64,000 bases of DNA from Mycobacterium sp. IS-836 (GCF_001954275.1 NZ_MBEU01000056.1:1-64000); one strand, 5' to 3'; counted from the first letter of the stretch, positions 10,009 to 21,743 are shown. Translations and numbers: made by a program. The notes: a model not told the origin generated them from the letters alone.

Positions 10009-11802
10009 TCACACCAGCGCGGCCGCGCGCTGCTCGCGCCGCTGCCGCGCACCGGCCCGCAGGTACCGGCCCGACTTCGCGGTCTGGCCGTAGCCGTCGC
10101 GGAATTGGCCCTTCTCGAAGACGACGGCGCCGTTGACACCAGTCGCGACGACGGCCTCGTCGTTGCGATTGACCATGCGCCGCAGGCCGCCGTAGAAGGG
10201 AACCTCCTCCTCGTAGTAGCCCTCGACCGAGTCGTTCAGGCCGGCCGGGTCGATCACCACGAAGTCCGCGCGGTCGCCCTCCCGCAGCGTGCCGGCGTCG
10301 AGGCCGAACCACTCGGCCAGCTCACCGGTCAGCCGGTGCACCGCGTGTTGGGTGGACATGAACGGCGCGCCCGCCCGGTGGGCGTCGCGAGTTCGCTTGA
10401 GCAGCTTGATCGGGAAGTTGTAGAAGGCCATGTTGCGCAGGTGCGCACCGGCGTCCGAGAAGCCCATGTGCACGCTTTCCTCCTTGGCGAGCGCGTTGAG
10501 CAGCTTGGGCCGGTGGTTGGCCACGATGGTTGTCCATCGCACGTTGCGTTCGCCGTTTTCGACCAGCACATCGAGGAACGCGTCCAGCGGGTGCAGCCCG
10601 CGCTCGTCCGCGATCGCGCCAAAGCTCTTGCCGATCAACGACTTATCGGGGCACTCGACGATGACCGCGTCGTGGAAGTCGCGGTGCCACAGCGACGGTC
10701 CGAGTTTGATGCGGTCGAACTCTTTCCGGAACTTGCGGCGGTAGTCCCGGTCGGCCAGCAGCTCGTTGCGCTCCAACTGGTCGCGCAGATGCAGGGCGGC
10801 CGTTCCGGCGCCGAACTCCTCGAAGACCGGCAGGTCGATCCCGTCGGAGTACAACTCGAACGGCACCGGGAGGTGCTGGAACCGCACGCTCGAGCCCAGC
10901 AGCTTGTTCGCCAGGCGAGTCGCCGGCCCGAATACGTAGACGGCGAGCGGGTTCGACTTGGCGTCGGCGGACACCAACAGGCTCATCCGAACTCCCTTGC
11001 GGCGTCCGAACATTCGGCTGCTGGTCAGGAAGAACATCAGCGCGGACGCGGGGTTCTCGACGTCGGGCGCGCTCTGCAGGATCCGCCCGCGCTTGCGCAG
11101 CACCTTGATCAGCCTGCGCCGTTCCCGCCACGTCGCGAAGGTGGACGGCAGCGCCCGCGACCGGAAGCGTTCGCCGTCGAGCTTGTCGATCGCCGCGTCC
11201 ATGCCGGACATGCCTAGCATCCCGGCCTCGAGCGCCTCGTCGAGCAAAGTCGCCATCTTCTCCAGTTCGGCGTCGGTGGGCTTGACGGTGGCGTCGGTCG
11301 CCCGGTCGAGCCCCAGCACCGTGCTGCGCAGGTCCGAATGACCAAGCAGCGAGCTGACATTCGGCCCGAGCGGCAACGAGTCGACGGCCGCGATGTATTC
11401 GGCGGCGGTGGTCCAGGTCCGGTTGCTCTCCAGCGCGCCGTGGACGTACTCACGGGGCACGGCCTCGACCCGGCTAAACAGGTCGGCGGCATCCTCGGAG
11501 TCGGCATAGACCGTCGACAGCGAGCACATTCCCAGCAGCACGGTGGTCACACCGTGGCGCACCGACTCCCGCAGCCCGGGGTCCAGCAACACCTCGGCGT
11601 CGTAGTGGGTGTGCACGTCGATGAAGCCGGGCATCACCCACTTGCCCGCCGCGTCGATCACCTCGGGGCAACCGGTCTCGTCCAGCGGCCCGTCCGCGAC
11701 CGTGGCCACCACGCCGTCGCGAATTCCGAGCGTGCGGGTTTGCGGGGCACCGCCGGTGCCGTCGAACCACAATCCATCGCGAATGATCACGTCGTAGGTC
11801 AC
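10009..11802 (-). CDS. Amidohydrolase, N-acyl-D-amino-acid deacylase type
   Basis: The 597-residue product belongs to the amidohydrolase superfamily (TIM barrel with metal centre). It has the metal motif PGFIDVHTHYD near residue 65 and ends with the characteristic RADFVVIDPAGL segment. Proteins of this subfamily are usually annotated as D-aminoacylases or dihydroorotase-like enzymes, and the substrate here is unproven. The start is GTG 11802, because the Shine-Dalgarno GGAGGAAG lies a few bases before it; an in-frame ATG at 11862 lacks such support. It matches Rv2913c by position. In M. tuberculosis pknI lies next to it, but there is no kinase gene here. The gene is followed by the TetR regulator in the same operon. 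Confidence 0.88.
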   Translation of the reverse strand: MTYDVIIRDGLWFDGTGGAPQTRTLGIRDGVVATVADGPLDETGCPEVIDAAGKWVMPGFIDVHTHYDAEVLLDPGLRESVRHGVTTVLLGMCSLSTVYADSEDAADLFSRVEAVPREYVHGALESNRTWTTAAEYIAAVDSLPLGPNVSSLLGHSDLRSTVLGLDRATDATVKPTDAELEKMATLLDEALEAGMLGMSGMDAAIDKLDGERFRSRALPSTFATWRERRRLIKVLRKRGRILQSAPDVENPASALMFFLTSSRMFGRRKGVRMSLLVSADAKSNPLAVYVFGPATRLANKLLGSSVRFQHLPVPFELYSDGIDLPVFEEFGAGTAALHLRDQLERNELLADRDYRRKFRKEFDRIKLGPSLWHRDFHDAVIVECPDKSLIGKSFGAIADERGLHPLDAFLDVLVENGERNVRWTTIVANHRPKLLNALAKEESVHMGFSDAGAHLRNMAFYNFPIKLLKRTRDAHRAGAPFMSTQHAVHRLTGELAEWFGLDAGTLREGDRADFVVIDPAGLNDSVEGYYEEEVPFYGGLRRMVNRNDEAVVATGVNGAVVFEKGQFRDGYGQTAKSGRYLRAGARQRREQRAAALV

Positions 11803-11846
11803 TGTCTTCCTCCGGTTCGTTGGGGTTGCGACGACCGTAACATAGA

Positions 11847-11862
11847 TAGCAAGCACTCGCAA
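11847..11862. promoter_or_regulatory. Possible TetR operator upstream of the amidohydrolase operon
   Basis: The segment TAGCAAGCACTCGCAA is an imperfect inverted repeat (about 10 of 16 positions symmetric) resembling the GCAAG/CTTGC half-sites of many mycobacterial TetR operators. It lies 45 bases upstream of the GTG start of the operon that encodes a TetR protein. Confidence 0.3.
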
Positions 11863-11903
11863 TCTTTTATTCGGATTTCTGCATCACCGTGTATACGCGC
11901 AGG

Positions 11904-12980
11904 TCAACCCCGGAACACGGCGCCACGCAGGATCACTAGGTCGGGCCGGTTCAGCACGCCGGGCCCCGTGCGTGGGTCGTCGGTGTAGCACAACAGGTCG
12001 GCCGAGGACCCGTGATCCAGACCGGGCCGGCCCAGCCAGCGACGCGCGTCCCAGCAGGCCGCGCCCAACGCCTGCGTCGGGCTCATCCCAATCCCCTTGA
12101 GGGCTTCGACCTCGTCGGCGATCCGGCCGTGCGCGATCATGCTGCCGGCATCGCTACCGGCATACATCGGGACACCCGCGTCCAGGGCGGCCGCGACCCG
12201 CTCACGGCAGCGGGCGTGCAGGTCGCGCATGTGGGCGGCGTAGGTCGGGTAGCGCTTGGCGTTGTCGGCGATACCCGGAAAGTTCTCGGTGATGTTGATC
12301 AGCGTGGGCACTAGTGCCGTCCCATGCTCGAGCATGAGGGCGATGGTGTCGTCGGTGAGCCCGGTGCCGTGTTCGATGCAGTCGATGCCGGCCTTGATCA
12401 GGCCGGGCATGGCCTCGTCGCTGAAGACGTGTGCGGTGACCCGGGCGCCGTGGGCGTGCGCGGTGTCGATCGCGGCCGCCAGCACGTCGTCGGACCACAG
12501 CGGGGCAAGGTCGCCGACGCCGCGGTCGATCCAGTCGCCGACCAGCTTGACCCAGCCGTCGCCGCGCTTCGCCTCCTCGGCCACCGCCGCCGGCAGCTGG
12601 GATTCGTCTTCGAGTTCGACGGAGAAGCCGGCCTGGTAGCGCTTGGGCCGGGCCAGGTGCTTTCCGGCGCGGATGATGCGGGGCAGGTCGTCGTGGTCGT
12701 CGAGGCTGCGGGTGTCGGTCGGTGCGCCGCAGTCACGCAGCAGCAGCGCGCCGACGTCGCGTTCGGTCTCGGCCTGGGCGATCGCCTCCTCGATCGGGAT
12801 CTCGCCGTGGTGACCGAGGCCGACGTGGCAGTGCGCATCCACCAGCCCGGGCACGATCCAGCCGCCGTCGAAAACGGTGTCGGCCCCGGCGACCGGCTCG
12901 GCGCTGATGCGGCCGTCGACGATCCACAGCTGGATCTCGGTCTCGTCGGGCAGCCCCAGGCCTCGCACGTGCATCCGCAC
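11904..12980 (-). CDS. Amidohydrolase family protein (Rv2915c-like)
   Basis: The 358-residue protein is an imidazolonepropionase-like amidohydrolase. It has the metal-binding motif GLVDAHCHVGLG near residue 50, a barrel histidine in TAHVFSD, CIEHGTGL, and a conserved aspartate in MYAGSDAGS. It probably hydrolyses a cyclic amide or related bond in the cytoplasm; the substrate is unknown. The start is either GTG 12980, which has GGAAG about ten bases upstream, or ATG 12974 two codons later. It lies 60 bases downstream of ffh on the same strand and may be co-transcribed with it. It matches Rv2915c by position. Confidence 0.87.
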   Translation of the reverse strand: MRMHVRGLGLPDETEIQLWIVDGRISAEPVAGADTVFDGGWIVPGLVDAHCHVGLGHHGEIPIEEAIAQAETERDVGALLLRDCGAPTDTRSLDDHDDLPRIIRAGKHLARPKRYQAGFSVELEDESQLPAAVAEEAKRGDGWVKLVGDWIDRGVGDLAPLWSDDVLAAAIDTAHAHGARVTAHVFSDEAMPGLIKAGIDCIEHGTGLTDDTIALMLEHGTALVPTLINITENFPGIADNAKRYPTYAAHMRDLHARCRERVAAALDAGVPMYAGSDAGSMIAHGRIADEVEALKGIGMSPTQALGAACWDARRWLGRPGLDHGSSADLLCYTDDPRTGPGVLNRPDLVILRGAVFRG

Positions 12981-13040
12981 GGCGCGGCTACTTCCGATGG
13001 TGACGACCCGCGTCGCCCGGCTCCGCCGCGCTCGCGCTCG

Positions 13041-14609
13041 TCACGGTTTCTTGCCCGGGAACTTCAGCTTGGACAGGTCGAAATCGGCCAGCGCGGGCGG
13101 CAGCTCGTCGAGGCCCTCGGGCATCTGCGACAGGTCGGGGAACCCCGGGGGCATCCCCGCCATGCCCGGCATGCCGGCGGCCAGCGGGTTGCGGACCTTG
13201 GGCGGGGTCGGCCCCCGTCCGCCCTTCTTGCCCTTCTTGCCCTTGGCGCCCTTGCTCTTTCGCGTCGCGGACTTGCGGCCGATACCGGGGATTCCCATCC
13301 CGCCGAGCATGGACGACATCATCTTGCGGGCCTCGAAGAAGCGGTCGACCAGCTGGTTGACCTCGGACACCGTCACGCCCGAGCCGTTGGCGATGCGCAG
13401 CCGCCGCGAGGCGTTGATGATCTTGGGGTCGGCGCGCTCTTGTGGCGTCATCCCGCGGATGATGGCCTGCAACCGGTCGAGCTGGCGGTCGTCGACTTCC
13501 GCCAGCGCCTCCTTCATCTGCCCGGCGCCGGGCAGCATGCCCAGCAGGTTGCCGATCGGGCCCATCTTGCGGATGGCGAGCATCTGCTCCAGGAAATCCT
13601 CGAGCGTCAGCTCGCCGGCGCCGATCTTGACCGCGGCGGCCTCGGCCTGCTCGGCGTCGAAGACCTGTTCGGCCTGTTCGATCAGGCTGAGCACGTCGCC
13701 CATGCCCAGGATGCGGCTGGCCATGCGATCGGGGTGGAAGACGTCGAAGTCCTCGAGCTTCTCACCGGTGGAGGCGAAAAGGATTGGGACACCGGTGACC
13801 TCGCGGACCGACAGCGCGGCGCCACCGCGGGCGTCGCCGTCGAGCTTGGTCAACACCACGCCGGTGAAGCCGACGCCCTCGCGGAACGCCTCCGCGGTGG
13901 TGACGGCGTCCTGGCCGATCATCGCGTCGAGGACGAACAGCACCTCGTCGGGGTCGATGGTGTCCCGGATGGCCGCCGCCTGGGCCATCAGCTCGTCGTC
14001 GATGCCCAGCCGGCCGGCGGTGTCGACGATGACCACGTCGAAGTGTTTGGCCCGGGCCTCCTCAAGACCCGCGGCCGCGACGGCGACCGGGTCGCCGGGT
14101 CCGGACTCCGGGGACTCGCCGGGATGCGGCGCGAACACCGGTACGCCGGCGCGCTCGCCGACGACCTGCAGCTGGTTCACCGCGGCGGGCCGCTGCAGGT
14201 CGCAGGCCACCAGCAGCGGCGTGTGCCCCTGCCCGCGCAGCCAGGCGGCCAACTTCCCGGCCAGCGACGTCTTACCGGAACCCTGCAGGCCGGCGAGCAT
14301 CACCACGGTCGGCGGCGCCTTCGCGAACGCCAGCTGGCGGGTTTCGCCGCCCAGGATGCCGATGAGTTCCTCGTTGACGATCTTGACGACCTGCTGCGCG
14401 GGGTTGAGCGCGCCGGACACCTCGGCGCCCCGGGCGCGGTCCTTGATCCGGCCGACGAAGGCCCGCACCACGGGCAGCGAAACGTCCGCTTCCAGCAGCG
14501 CGAGCCGGATTTCGCGGGTGGTGGCCTCGATGTCGGCGTCGGTCAGTCGGCCCTTGCCGCGCAGCCCGGCAAGGGCGCCGGTCAATCGGTCGGACAGCGA
14601 TTCAAACAC
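13041..14609 (-). CDS. ffh: Signal recognition particle GTPase Ffh
   Basis: The 522-residue protein has the N helical bundle, then the G domain with G1 (GLQGSGKT, residues 107-114), DTAGR and TKLDGDARGG, then the methionine-rich M domain (residues about 300-440) that binds 4.5S RNA and signal sequences. The C-terminus has a lysine/glycine-rich stretch (KGAKGKKGKKGGRG) followed by a proline/methionine-rich tail, as in actinobacterial Ffh. It delivers membrane and secreted proteins co-translationally to FtsY, which is also encoded in this window. The start is GTG 14609 (MFESLSDRL). Confidence 0.97.
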   Translation of the reverse strand: MFESLSDRLTGALAGLRGKGRLTDADIEATTREIRLALLEADVSLPVVRAFVGRIKDRARGAEVSGALNPAQQVVKIVNEELIGILGGETRQLAFAKAPPTVVMLAGLQGSGKTSLAGKLAAWLRGQGHTPLLVACDLQRPAAVNQLQVVGERAGVPVFAPHPGESPESGPGDPVAVAAAGLEEARAKHFDVVIVDTAGRLGIDDELMAQAAAIRDTIDPDEVLFVLDAMIGQDAVTTAEAFREGVGFTGVVLTKLDGDARGGAALSVREVTGVPILFASTGEKLEDFDVFHPDRMASRILGMGDVLSLIEQAEQVFDAEQAEAAAVKIGAGELTLEDFLEQMLAIRKMGPIGNLLGMLPGAGQMKEALAEVDDRQLDRLQAIIRGMTPQERADPKIINASRRLRIANGSGVTVSEVNQLVDRFFEARKMMSSMLGGMGIPGIGRKSATRKSKGAKGKKGKKGGRGPTPPKVRNPLAAGMPGMAGMPPGFPDLSQMPEGLDELPPALADFDLSKLKFPGKKP

Positions 14610-14640
14610 CCCGTCAGCCTAGCGGCTGGGAAGGTTGGCT

Positions 14641-14696
14641 CGAGTGTGCGGCCAGCCGCACATTCGACGCCGAGCGTGCGGCCAGCCGCACGTTCG
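14641..14696. repeat. Two tandem 26-bp units, each carrying a perfect palindrome
   Basis: Two copies (14641-14666 and 14671-14696, spaced 30 bases) differ at two positions. Each contains the perfect palindrome GTGCGGCCAGCCGCAC preceded by CGAG and followed by TTCG. The pair lies between the divergent starts of ffh and the alpha/beta hydrolase. It could form hairpins in either transcript or be a dispersed mycobacterial intergenic element. Confidence 0.8.
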
Positions 14697-14705
14697 GATG
14701 GGTTC

Positions 14706-14711
14706 TAGACT
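14706..14711 (+). promoter_or_regulatory. -10 box for the alpha/beta hydrolase, leaderless
   Basis: TAGACT fits the mycobacterial TAnnnT -10 consensus and ends eight bases before the ATG at 14720, where no Shine-Dalgarno sequence exists. Transcription would therefore begin at or next to the start codon. Confidence 0.4.
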
Positions 14712-14719
14712 GCGGATTC

Positions 14720-15517
14720 ATGCTCGAGACGATCGACAAGGGAAGCTGTACCGACGCGCATCCGGTGCCGCTGCTTTTCGTCCACGGCGGCTGGCACGGC
14801 GCCTGGTGCTGGGACGACGGCTTCCTGGACTTCTTCGCCGACGCCGGCTATCGCGCGGTCGCGATGAGCCTGCGCGGGCACGGCACCAGCCCCACGGCCA
14901 AGCCGCTGCAGCACGTTTCCATCGCCGACTACATCGACGACGTCCGTTCTGTCGCCGACGACCTGGGTGGCGCGCCGGTGCTGATCGGCCATTCCCTGGG
15001 CGGCTACACGATCCAGCGCTATCTCGAGGACCGAAACGCACCGGCCGCCGTGCTGGTGGGCTCCCTGCCGCCGCAGGGTGTGCTCGGGGCGGCCCTGCGC
15101 GTCTGGCGTCGCCGGCCGTGGATGACCGTGCACTCGTTCCACGACCCCACGTTGGTCAAGTTCCTGCGCACCCAGGCGCTCGCCCGCGAATACCTCTTCT
15201 GCGCCGACACGCCCGACGCCGTCGTCGAATCCTGCTGGAAACGCGCCGGGCCCGAGAGCATCCGCGCGGCGATGACCGATCCGATGTTGCGCCGGGTGGA
15301 TACCGCGCGGGTGACCACCCCGATCCTGGTCCTCGGCGGCCTGCACGACGGCTTCGTCAGCGTGCGCGCGGTGCGTGCGACGGCGCGCGCCTACCGGACC
15401 GAGCCGGAGTTCTTCGACATGGGACACAACATGATGCTCGAACCGGGCTGGCCCGACGTCGCCGCACGAATCGACGAGTGGCTGCGAACCCGTGACCTGG
15501 CGGGCCACGCCGTCTAG
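14720..15517 (+). CDS. Alpha/beta hydrolase
   Basis: The 265-residue protein has the oxyanion-hole motif HGGWHGAWCW near residue 20, the nucleophile elbow GHSLGG near residue 93, an acid in the GGLHDGFV segment, and the catalytic histidine in FDMGHNMML. The layout resembles plant-type esterases and methyl-ketone or salicylate esterases (EstC-like), but the substrate is unknown. The gene is inserted between ffh and the helicase relative to the M. tuberculosis order. The start ATG follows a TAGACT -10 box by eight bases. Confidence 0.88.
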   Translation: MLETIDKGSCTDAHPVPLLFVHGGWHGAWCWDDGFLDFFADAGYRAVAMSLRGHGTSPTAKPLQHVSIADYIDDVRSVADDLGGAPVLIGHSLGGYTIQRYLEDRNAPAAVLVGSLPPQGVLGAALRVWRRRPWMTVHSFHDPTLVKFLRTQALAREYLFCADTPDAVVESCWKRAGPESIRAAMTDPMLRRVDTARVTTPILVLGGLHDGFVSVRAVRATARAYRTEPEFFDMGHNMMLEPGWPDVAARIDEWLRTRDLAGHAV

Positions 15518-15634
15518 CTCGCGTCGCATCAGCACCGAAAAGCGTTGGCATGCTACATTTCACACCCGCCGCCGCGTCGCGGGCCGGGCGCAAGACTTGT
15601 CAGGGCGTGACCAGCTACGGGGGGAAGTTTGTCG

Positions 15635-17329
15635 GTGCAGCCGGTCGGCGCCCAGGCGTTGCGGGGCTGGCAGCGCCGGGCGTTGGTGAAGTATCTGGCC
15701 GCCCAGCCGCGCGACTTTCTCGCCGTGGCCACCCCCGGTTCCGGCAAGACGACGTTCGCGCTGCGGGTGGCCGCCGAATTGCTCGCCCATCGCGCCGTCG
15801 AGCAGATCACCGTCGTGGTCCCCACCGAGCACCTGAAGGTCCAGTGGGCGCAGGCCGCGGGGCGCCACGGTCTCGCCCTGGACCCGCGATTCTCCAACAC
15901 CAACCCGCGGACCTCGCCGGAGTATCACGGCGTGATGGTCACCTACGCCCAGGTCGCCGCGCATCCAACGCTGCACCGGGTGCGCACCGAGCAACGCAAA
16001 ACGCTGGTCATCTTCGACGAGATCCATCACGGCGGTGATGCCAAGACCTGGGGTGATGCCATTCGCGAAGCCTTCGGCGACGCCACCCGCCGACTTGCCT
16101 TGACGGGCACACCTTTTCGCAGCGACGACAGCCCCATCCCGTTCGTCACGTACGAGCCGGGCGCCGACGGGACGCTGCGGTCGCAGGCCGACCACACCTA
16201 CGGCTACGCCGAAGCGCTCGCCGACGGTGTGGTCCGGCCGGTGGTGTTCCTCGCCTACTCCGGGCAGGCGCGCTGGCGCGACAGCGCCGGCGAGGAGCAC
16301 GCGGCACGCCTCGGCGAGCCGCTGTCCGCCGAGCAGACCGCCCGGGCGTGGCGCACGGCGCTGGACCCCGCCGGCGAGTGGATGCCCGCGGTGATCGCCG
16401 CCGCCGACCAGCGGCTGCGCGGGCTGCGCACCCACGTGCCCGACGCCGGCGGCATGATCATCGCCTCCGATCAGGCCGCGGCGCGCGCGTACGCCGCCCT
16501 GCTGAAGAAGCTGACCTCCGAGGCGCCGACGGTGGTGTTGTCCGACGATCCGGGATCCTCGGCCCGCATCACGCAATTCGCCGAAGGCACCGGCCGCTGG
16601 CTCGTCGCGGTGCGCATGGTCTCCGAAGGCGTTGACGTGCCCCGGCTTTCGGTCGGGATCTACGCGACGAGCGCCTCGACACCGCTGTTCTTCGCGCAGG
16701 CCGTCGGCCGGTTCGTGCGGTCTCGGCGGCCTGGGGAATCCGCGAGCATCTTCGTGCCGTCGGTGCCCAACCTGCTCCAGCTGGCGAGCGAGTTGGAGGC
16801 GCAGCGCAACCACGTGCTCGGCCAGCCACACCGCGACAACGGCGACCCGCTCGACGGGGATCCCGCGGTGCGGGCACAAACCGAAAAGACGGAAACCGAC
16901 CAGGGTTTCACGTCGTTGGGCGCCGACGCGGAACTCGACCAGGTCATCTTCGACGGCTCCTCGTTCGGCACCGCCACCCCCGCCGGAAGCGACGAGGAAG
17001 CCGATTATCTCGGCATCCCCGGCTTACTCGACGCCGAGCAGATGCGCGCCCTGCTGCACCGCCGCCAGGACGAGCAGCTGCAGCGGCGGGCGGCCGCCAA
17101 TCAAGGCGCGCCGATGGCCTCGGTGACCGTGCACGGGCAACTGCGCGAACTGCGCAGCGAACTCAACACTTTGGTGTCGATAGCGCATCACCGCACCGGG
17201 AAACCGCACGGGTGGATCCACAACGAACTGCGGCGCCGCTGCGGGGGGCCGCCGATCGCCGCCGCAACTCGCGAGCAGCTCAAGGCGCGCATCGCCGCTG
17301 TGCGGCAACTGAATTCGGAGCACTCGTGA
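15635..17329 (+). CDS. DEAD/DEAH-box helicase (Rv2917-like)
   Basis: The protein of about 564 residues is a superfamily 2 helicase. It has a Q-like motif (LRGWQRRAL), Walker A in ATPGSGKTTF (about residue 36), DEIHHGG (about residue 127), TGTPFR as motif III, and a C-terminal RecA fold with MVSEGVDVPRLS and QAVGRFVRSR as motifs V and VI. It probably acts on DNA or RNA; the role is not established. The start is GTG 15635 because the strong ribosome site GGGGGGAAG lies eight bases before it; a TTG six bases upstream would be too close. The M. tuberculosis counterpart is annotated somewhat longer. The gene converges with glnD, with only seven bases between the stops. Confidence 0.88.
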   Translation: MQPVGAQALRGWQRRALVKYLAAQPRDFLAVATPGSGKTTFALRVAAELLAHRAVEQITVVVPTEHLKVQWAQAAGRHGLALDPRFSNTNPRTSPEYHGVMVTYAQVAAHPTLHRVRTEQRKTLVIFDEIHHGGDAKTWGDAIREAFGDATRRLALTGTPFRSDDSPIPFVTYEPGADGTLRSQADHTYGYAEALADGVVRPVVFLAYSGQARWRDSAGEEHAARLGEPLSAEQTARAWRTALDPAGEWMPAVIAAADQRLRGLRTHVPDAGGMIIASDQAAARAYAALLKKLTSEAPTVVLSDDPGSSARITQFAEGTGRWLVAVRMVSEGVDVPRLSVGIYATSASTPLFFAQAVGRFVRSRRPGESASIFVPSVPNLLQLASELEAQRNHVLGQPHRDNGDPLDGDPAVRAQTEKTETDQGFTSLGADAELDQVIFDGSSFGTATPAGSDEEADYLGIPGLLDAEQMRALLHRRQDEQLQRRAAANQGAPMASVTVHGQLRELRSELNTLVSIAHHRTGKPHGWIHNELRRRCGGPPIAAATREQLKARIAAVRQLNSEHS

Positions 17330-17336
17330 TTGCGGC

Positions 17337-19790
17337 CTAGATGACCGCGACCTCGTCGGCGGCACCCAGGACGGCAAGCAGATGTTTTTGCACCTCGGCA
17401 CGCGCGGTGTCGTCACCGCCCGGCTCGGGCCCGGGCGGCAGCACCACCGAGAACACGTCGGCCGCCGTCGACCCGAACGTATTGACCTTCGCCCAAACGA
17501 TATCCGCCCCAGCCCTTTCCAGCGCCCGGGTCAGCAGGGCCAGCAGGCCGGGCCGATCCATCGCGCGCACCTCGACGGCCAGCTGCCCGTCGGCGGCGGT
17601 GTCGAGCCACAGGATGTGCGGTGGGGCGGTGGAACGCGTCAGGGGCGCTCCCGCCTGTACCTCACCCGCCCGCGCCGACGCCGTGGCCTCGGCGTGACGT
17701 TTCTCCACCATCGCCAGGACATCGATATCGCCGGCGAGGGCGCCCACGAACTGCTGGCGCAGCAATTCCGCCGCGGGCGGGGAGCCGAAGTGCGGCGACA
17801 CTACGAATTCGGTGACCGCGACGCCTTCGTGGCTGTTCACCGTCGCCGAATGGACACCCAGCGAATTCAGCGCCAGCACGGCGGCCGCCTTGGACACCAG
17901 TCCCCGCTGGTCCGCGGCGACCATAACGACGTGATAGGCGCGCGAGCCGTCGGCGGGGGTGATTTCCACGTGTACCCCGCGGTCGGCGGCCAGCGAAAGA
18001 TAATGTGGCGCAGTCGGTTCGGCCCGCGGAAGGGGCTCACCCGCCATCACCATCCGGCAGCGACTCACCAGATCATCGACCAGCAGGGCCTTCCATTCGC
18101 TCCACACCCCGGGGCCGGTGGCCTTGGAGTCCGCCTCCGTCAGCGCGTGCAGCACGTCGAGCAGTTGCGGATCCCCGCCGAGCGCCTCGGATACGCCTTC
18201 GATCGTGGCGGGGTCGTTCAGGTCGCTGCGGGTGGCCACGATCGGCAGCAGCAGGTGGTGGCGGGCCAGCTTCGAGAGCAATTCGACGTCGGGCGGCGCG
18301 AGCCCGAGCCTGGTGCCGATCTCCCGTGTCATCTCGGCGCCGAGCACACTGTGATCGACGCCCCGGCCCTTGCCGATGTCGTGCAGCAGCGCGCCGAGCG
18401 CGAGCAGATCGGGGCGTGCCACGCGGGTGGACAGCGGCGCCGCGTGAACGGCGGTCTCGACGACGTGACGATCGACCGTCCACTTGTGCGCGACGTCGCG
18501 GGGCGGAAGGTCGCGAATCGCCGCCCATTCCGGCAACAATCGCTCCCATATCCCGGTGCGGTCGAGCGCTTCGATCGTCGCCACCGTCGTGGGCCCGGCG
18601 GAAAGCACAACCAGCAGGTCGTCCAGCGCCTCGCGCGGCCAGGGCGTGGGCAGCTCGGGCGCCCCGGTCGCCAGGCGGTTCAATGTGGCGGCGCCGATGG
18701 GCAATCCGGTGTCGGCCGATGCGGCCGCCACCCGGAGCACCAGGCCGGGGTCGGTTTCGGGTTGCGCATCGCGGGCGAGCACGATTTCGCCGGCGTACTC
18801 GACGACGCCCTCGTCGAGTGGTCGCCGTTTCGGGCGCCGCACCAAAGCCGACACACCGCGGCGCGGCAGCGCGTTTTCCGCGGTACGCATGCCGGTTTCG
18901 GCGTGGTAGCCGATGGTGCGACCGGCGCTGGAAAGCTTGCGCGACAGGTCGAACCGGTCCCCGATGTGTAAGGCGGCGCTGATCTCGTCCGCGAACTGGG
19001 CCAGCAGCTGATCGCGTCCGCGGCCCGACACCCGGTGCAGCTCGGTGCGCACATCGAGCAGCGTCAGGTAGGCGTCGTCCAGTGAACCCCCCGGTGTTTC
19101 CGGGCGGCCCATACCGTGGCGGTCGATCAGCTGGGCGACCCCCAGCGCGTCGAGCAGTTGCACGTCGCGCAGGCCGCCGCGGCCCGATTTCAGGTCCGGC
19201 TCGGCACGTTGCGATATCCGGCCGCAACGCTGCCAGCGGGCCTGCGTTATGTCGACGAGCTCGTCCATCCGGGAACGAATTGCGCTGCGCCACTGCTTTC
19301 TTGCGCCCGAGATCAATTCGTCGGACAGCTCGGGATCGCCGGCGATGTGGCGGGCATCCAACATGCCAAGGGCCGCGATCATGTCGGCATTGGCGACGCC
19401 GAGCGCCCCGGAGACCGTACGCACGCTGTGGTCGAGCCGCACGTTGGCGTCCCACAACGGATACCACAGCTTGTCGGCGACCCGCTGCAGCACGTCGGCA
19501 GACTTGTTGTCGTGCAACAGCATTAGATCCAGATCGGAATACGGCAGCAGCTCGTGGCGGCCGATGCCGCCGATCCCGACGATCGCGAAGCCACTGGTGT
19601 CGGTGATCCCGATCTCGGCGGCCTTGTCGGTCAGCCAGGACTCGTGCAGATCCAGCCATGCGTGCCGCAGCTCGGCCGCATGCAGTCCAACACCATCGGA
19701 GAGCAGCTTGCGCCGCGCCTCGGCCAAATCGCCGGCCTCGCAGGCGTTTTCTGCTACGTTCCCGGACGGATCGGGTGGGTCCGGATTCAT
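17337..19790 (-). CDS. glnD: PII nucleotidyltransferase/uridylyl-removing enzyme GlnD
   Basis: The 817-residue protein has the nucleotidyltransferase site [19 protein letters not shown] (about residues 75-95), an HD phosphohydrolase motif (ALLHDIGKG, about residue 470) and two C-terminal ACT domains that bind glutamine. It modifies and de-modifies the PII protein according to nitrogen status. In actinobacteria the modification has been reported as adenylylation of Tyr51 rather than uridylylation. The start ATG 19790 is preceded closely by GGGAGGG. It is the last gene of amt-glnB-glnD, 45 bases after glnB, an order typical of actinobacterial nitrogen operons. Confidence 0.96.
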   Translation of the reverse strand: MNPDPPDPSGNVAENACEAGDLAEARRKLLSDGVGLHAAELRHAWLDLHESWLTDKAAEIGITDTSGFAIVGIGGIGRHELLPYSDLDLMLLHDNKSADVLQRVADKLWYPLWDANVRLDHSVRTVSGALGVANADMIAALGMLDARHIAGDPELSDELISGARKQWRSAIRSRMDELVDITQARWQRCGRISQRAEPDLKSGRGGLRDVQLLDALGVAQLIDRHGMGRPETPGGSLDDAYLTLLDVRTELHRVSGRGRDQLLAQFADEISAALHIGDRFDLSRKLSSAGRTIGYHAETGMRTAENALPRRGVSALVRRPKRRPLDEGVVEYAGEIVLARDAQPETDPGLVLRVAAASADTGLPIGAATLNRLATGAPELPTPWPREALDDLLVVLSAGPTTVATIEALDRTGIWERLLPEWAAIRDLPPRDVAHKWTVDRHVVETAVHAAPLSTRVARPDLLALGALLHDIGKGRGVDHSVLGAEMTREIGTRLGLAPPDVELLSKLARHHLLLPIVATRSDLNDPATIEGVSEALGGDPQLLDVLHALTEADSKATGPGVWSEWKALLVDDLVSRCRMVMAGEPLPRAEPTAPHYLSLAADRGVHVEITPADGSRAYHVVMVAADQRGLVSKAAAVLALNSLGVHSATVNSHEGVAVTEFVVSPHFGSPPAAELLRQQFVGALAGDIDVLAMVEKRHAEATASARAGEVQAGAPLTRSTAPPHILWLDTAADGQLAVEVRAMDRPGLLALLTRALERAGADIVWAKVNTFGSTAADVFSVVLPPGPEPGGDDTARAEVQKHLLAVLGAADEVAVI

Positions 19791-19835
19791 ACCCTCCCGG
19801 CCCGTCCGGGTCGGATCAGCAATGTGCGGCTGGCG

Positions 19836-21604
<1,769 letters not shown>

Positions 21605-21680
21605 TCGCTTTCACCTCCGGTCGACATGAGTAGGCCGACAGGCAGGTGCCTGTGGCCTGCGAGAACTGTGCGCAATTGTT

Positions 21681-21719
21681 GTTTCGGCAATGGGGCCGCC
21701 ATGTTTCGGCGGTATTAAC
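21681..21719 (-). promoter_or_regulatory. Probable GlnR-binding site upstream of amt-glnB-glnD
   Basis: On the minus strand the region reads GTTAAT, six bases, GAAAC, then a second GAAAC exactly 22 bases further on. This matches the GlnR arrangement of gTnAc-n6-GaAAc half-sites repeated at two helical turns, although the second left half-site is poor. It lies about 77-115 bases before the amt start, and GlnR activation of this operon is known in actinobacteria. Confidence 0.6.
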
Positions 21720-21743
21720 GTCCCGCGTGCCGTGTAAGCGGTC

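Noticed and set aside
12324..14708. A 794-codon open frame on the plus strand opposite ffh
   Set aside because: It is antiparallel to ffh and its own amidohydrolase neighbour, rich in Gly/Arg/Asp without any domain, and arises from the GC-rich codon pattern of ffh on the other strand.
17382..18971. A 529-codon plus-strand frame opposite glnD
   Set aside because: Composition (Arg/Gly/His rich) is that of a reverse-strand shadow of glnD, and glnD has all motifs of the family.
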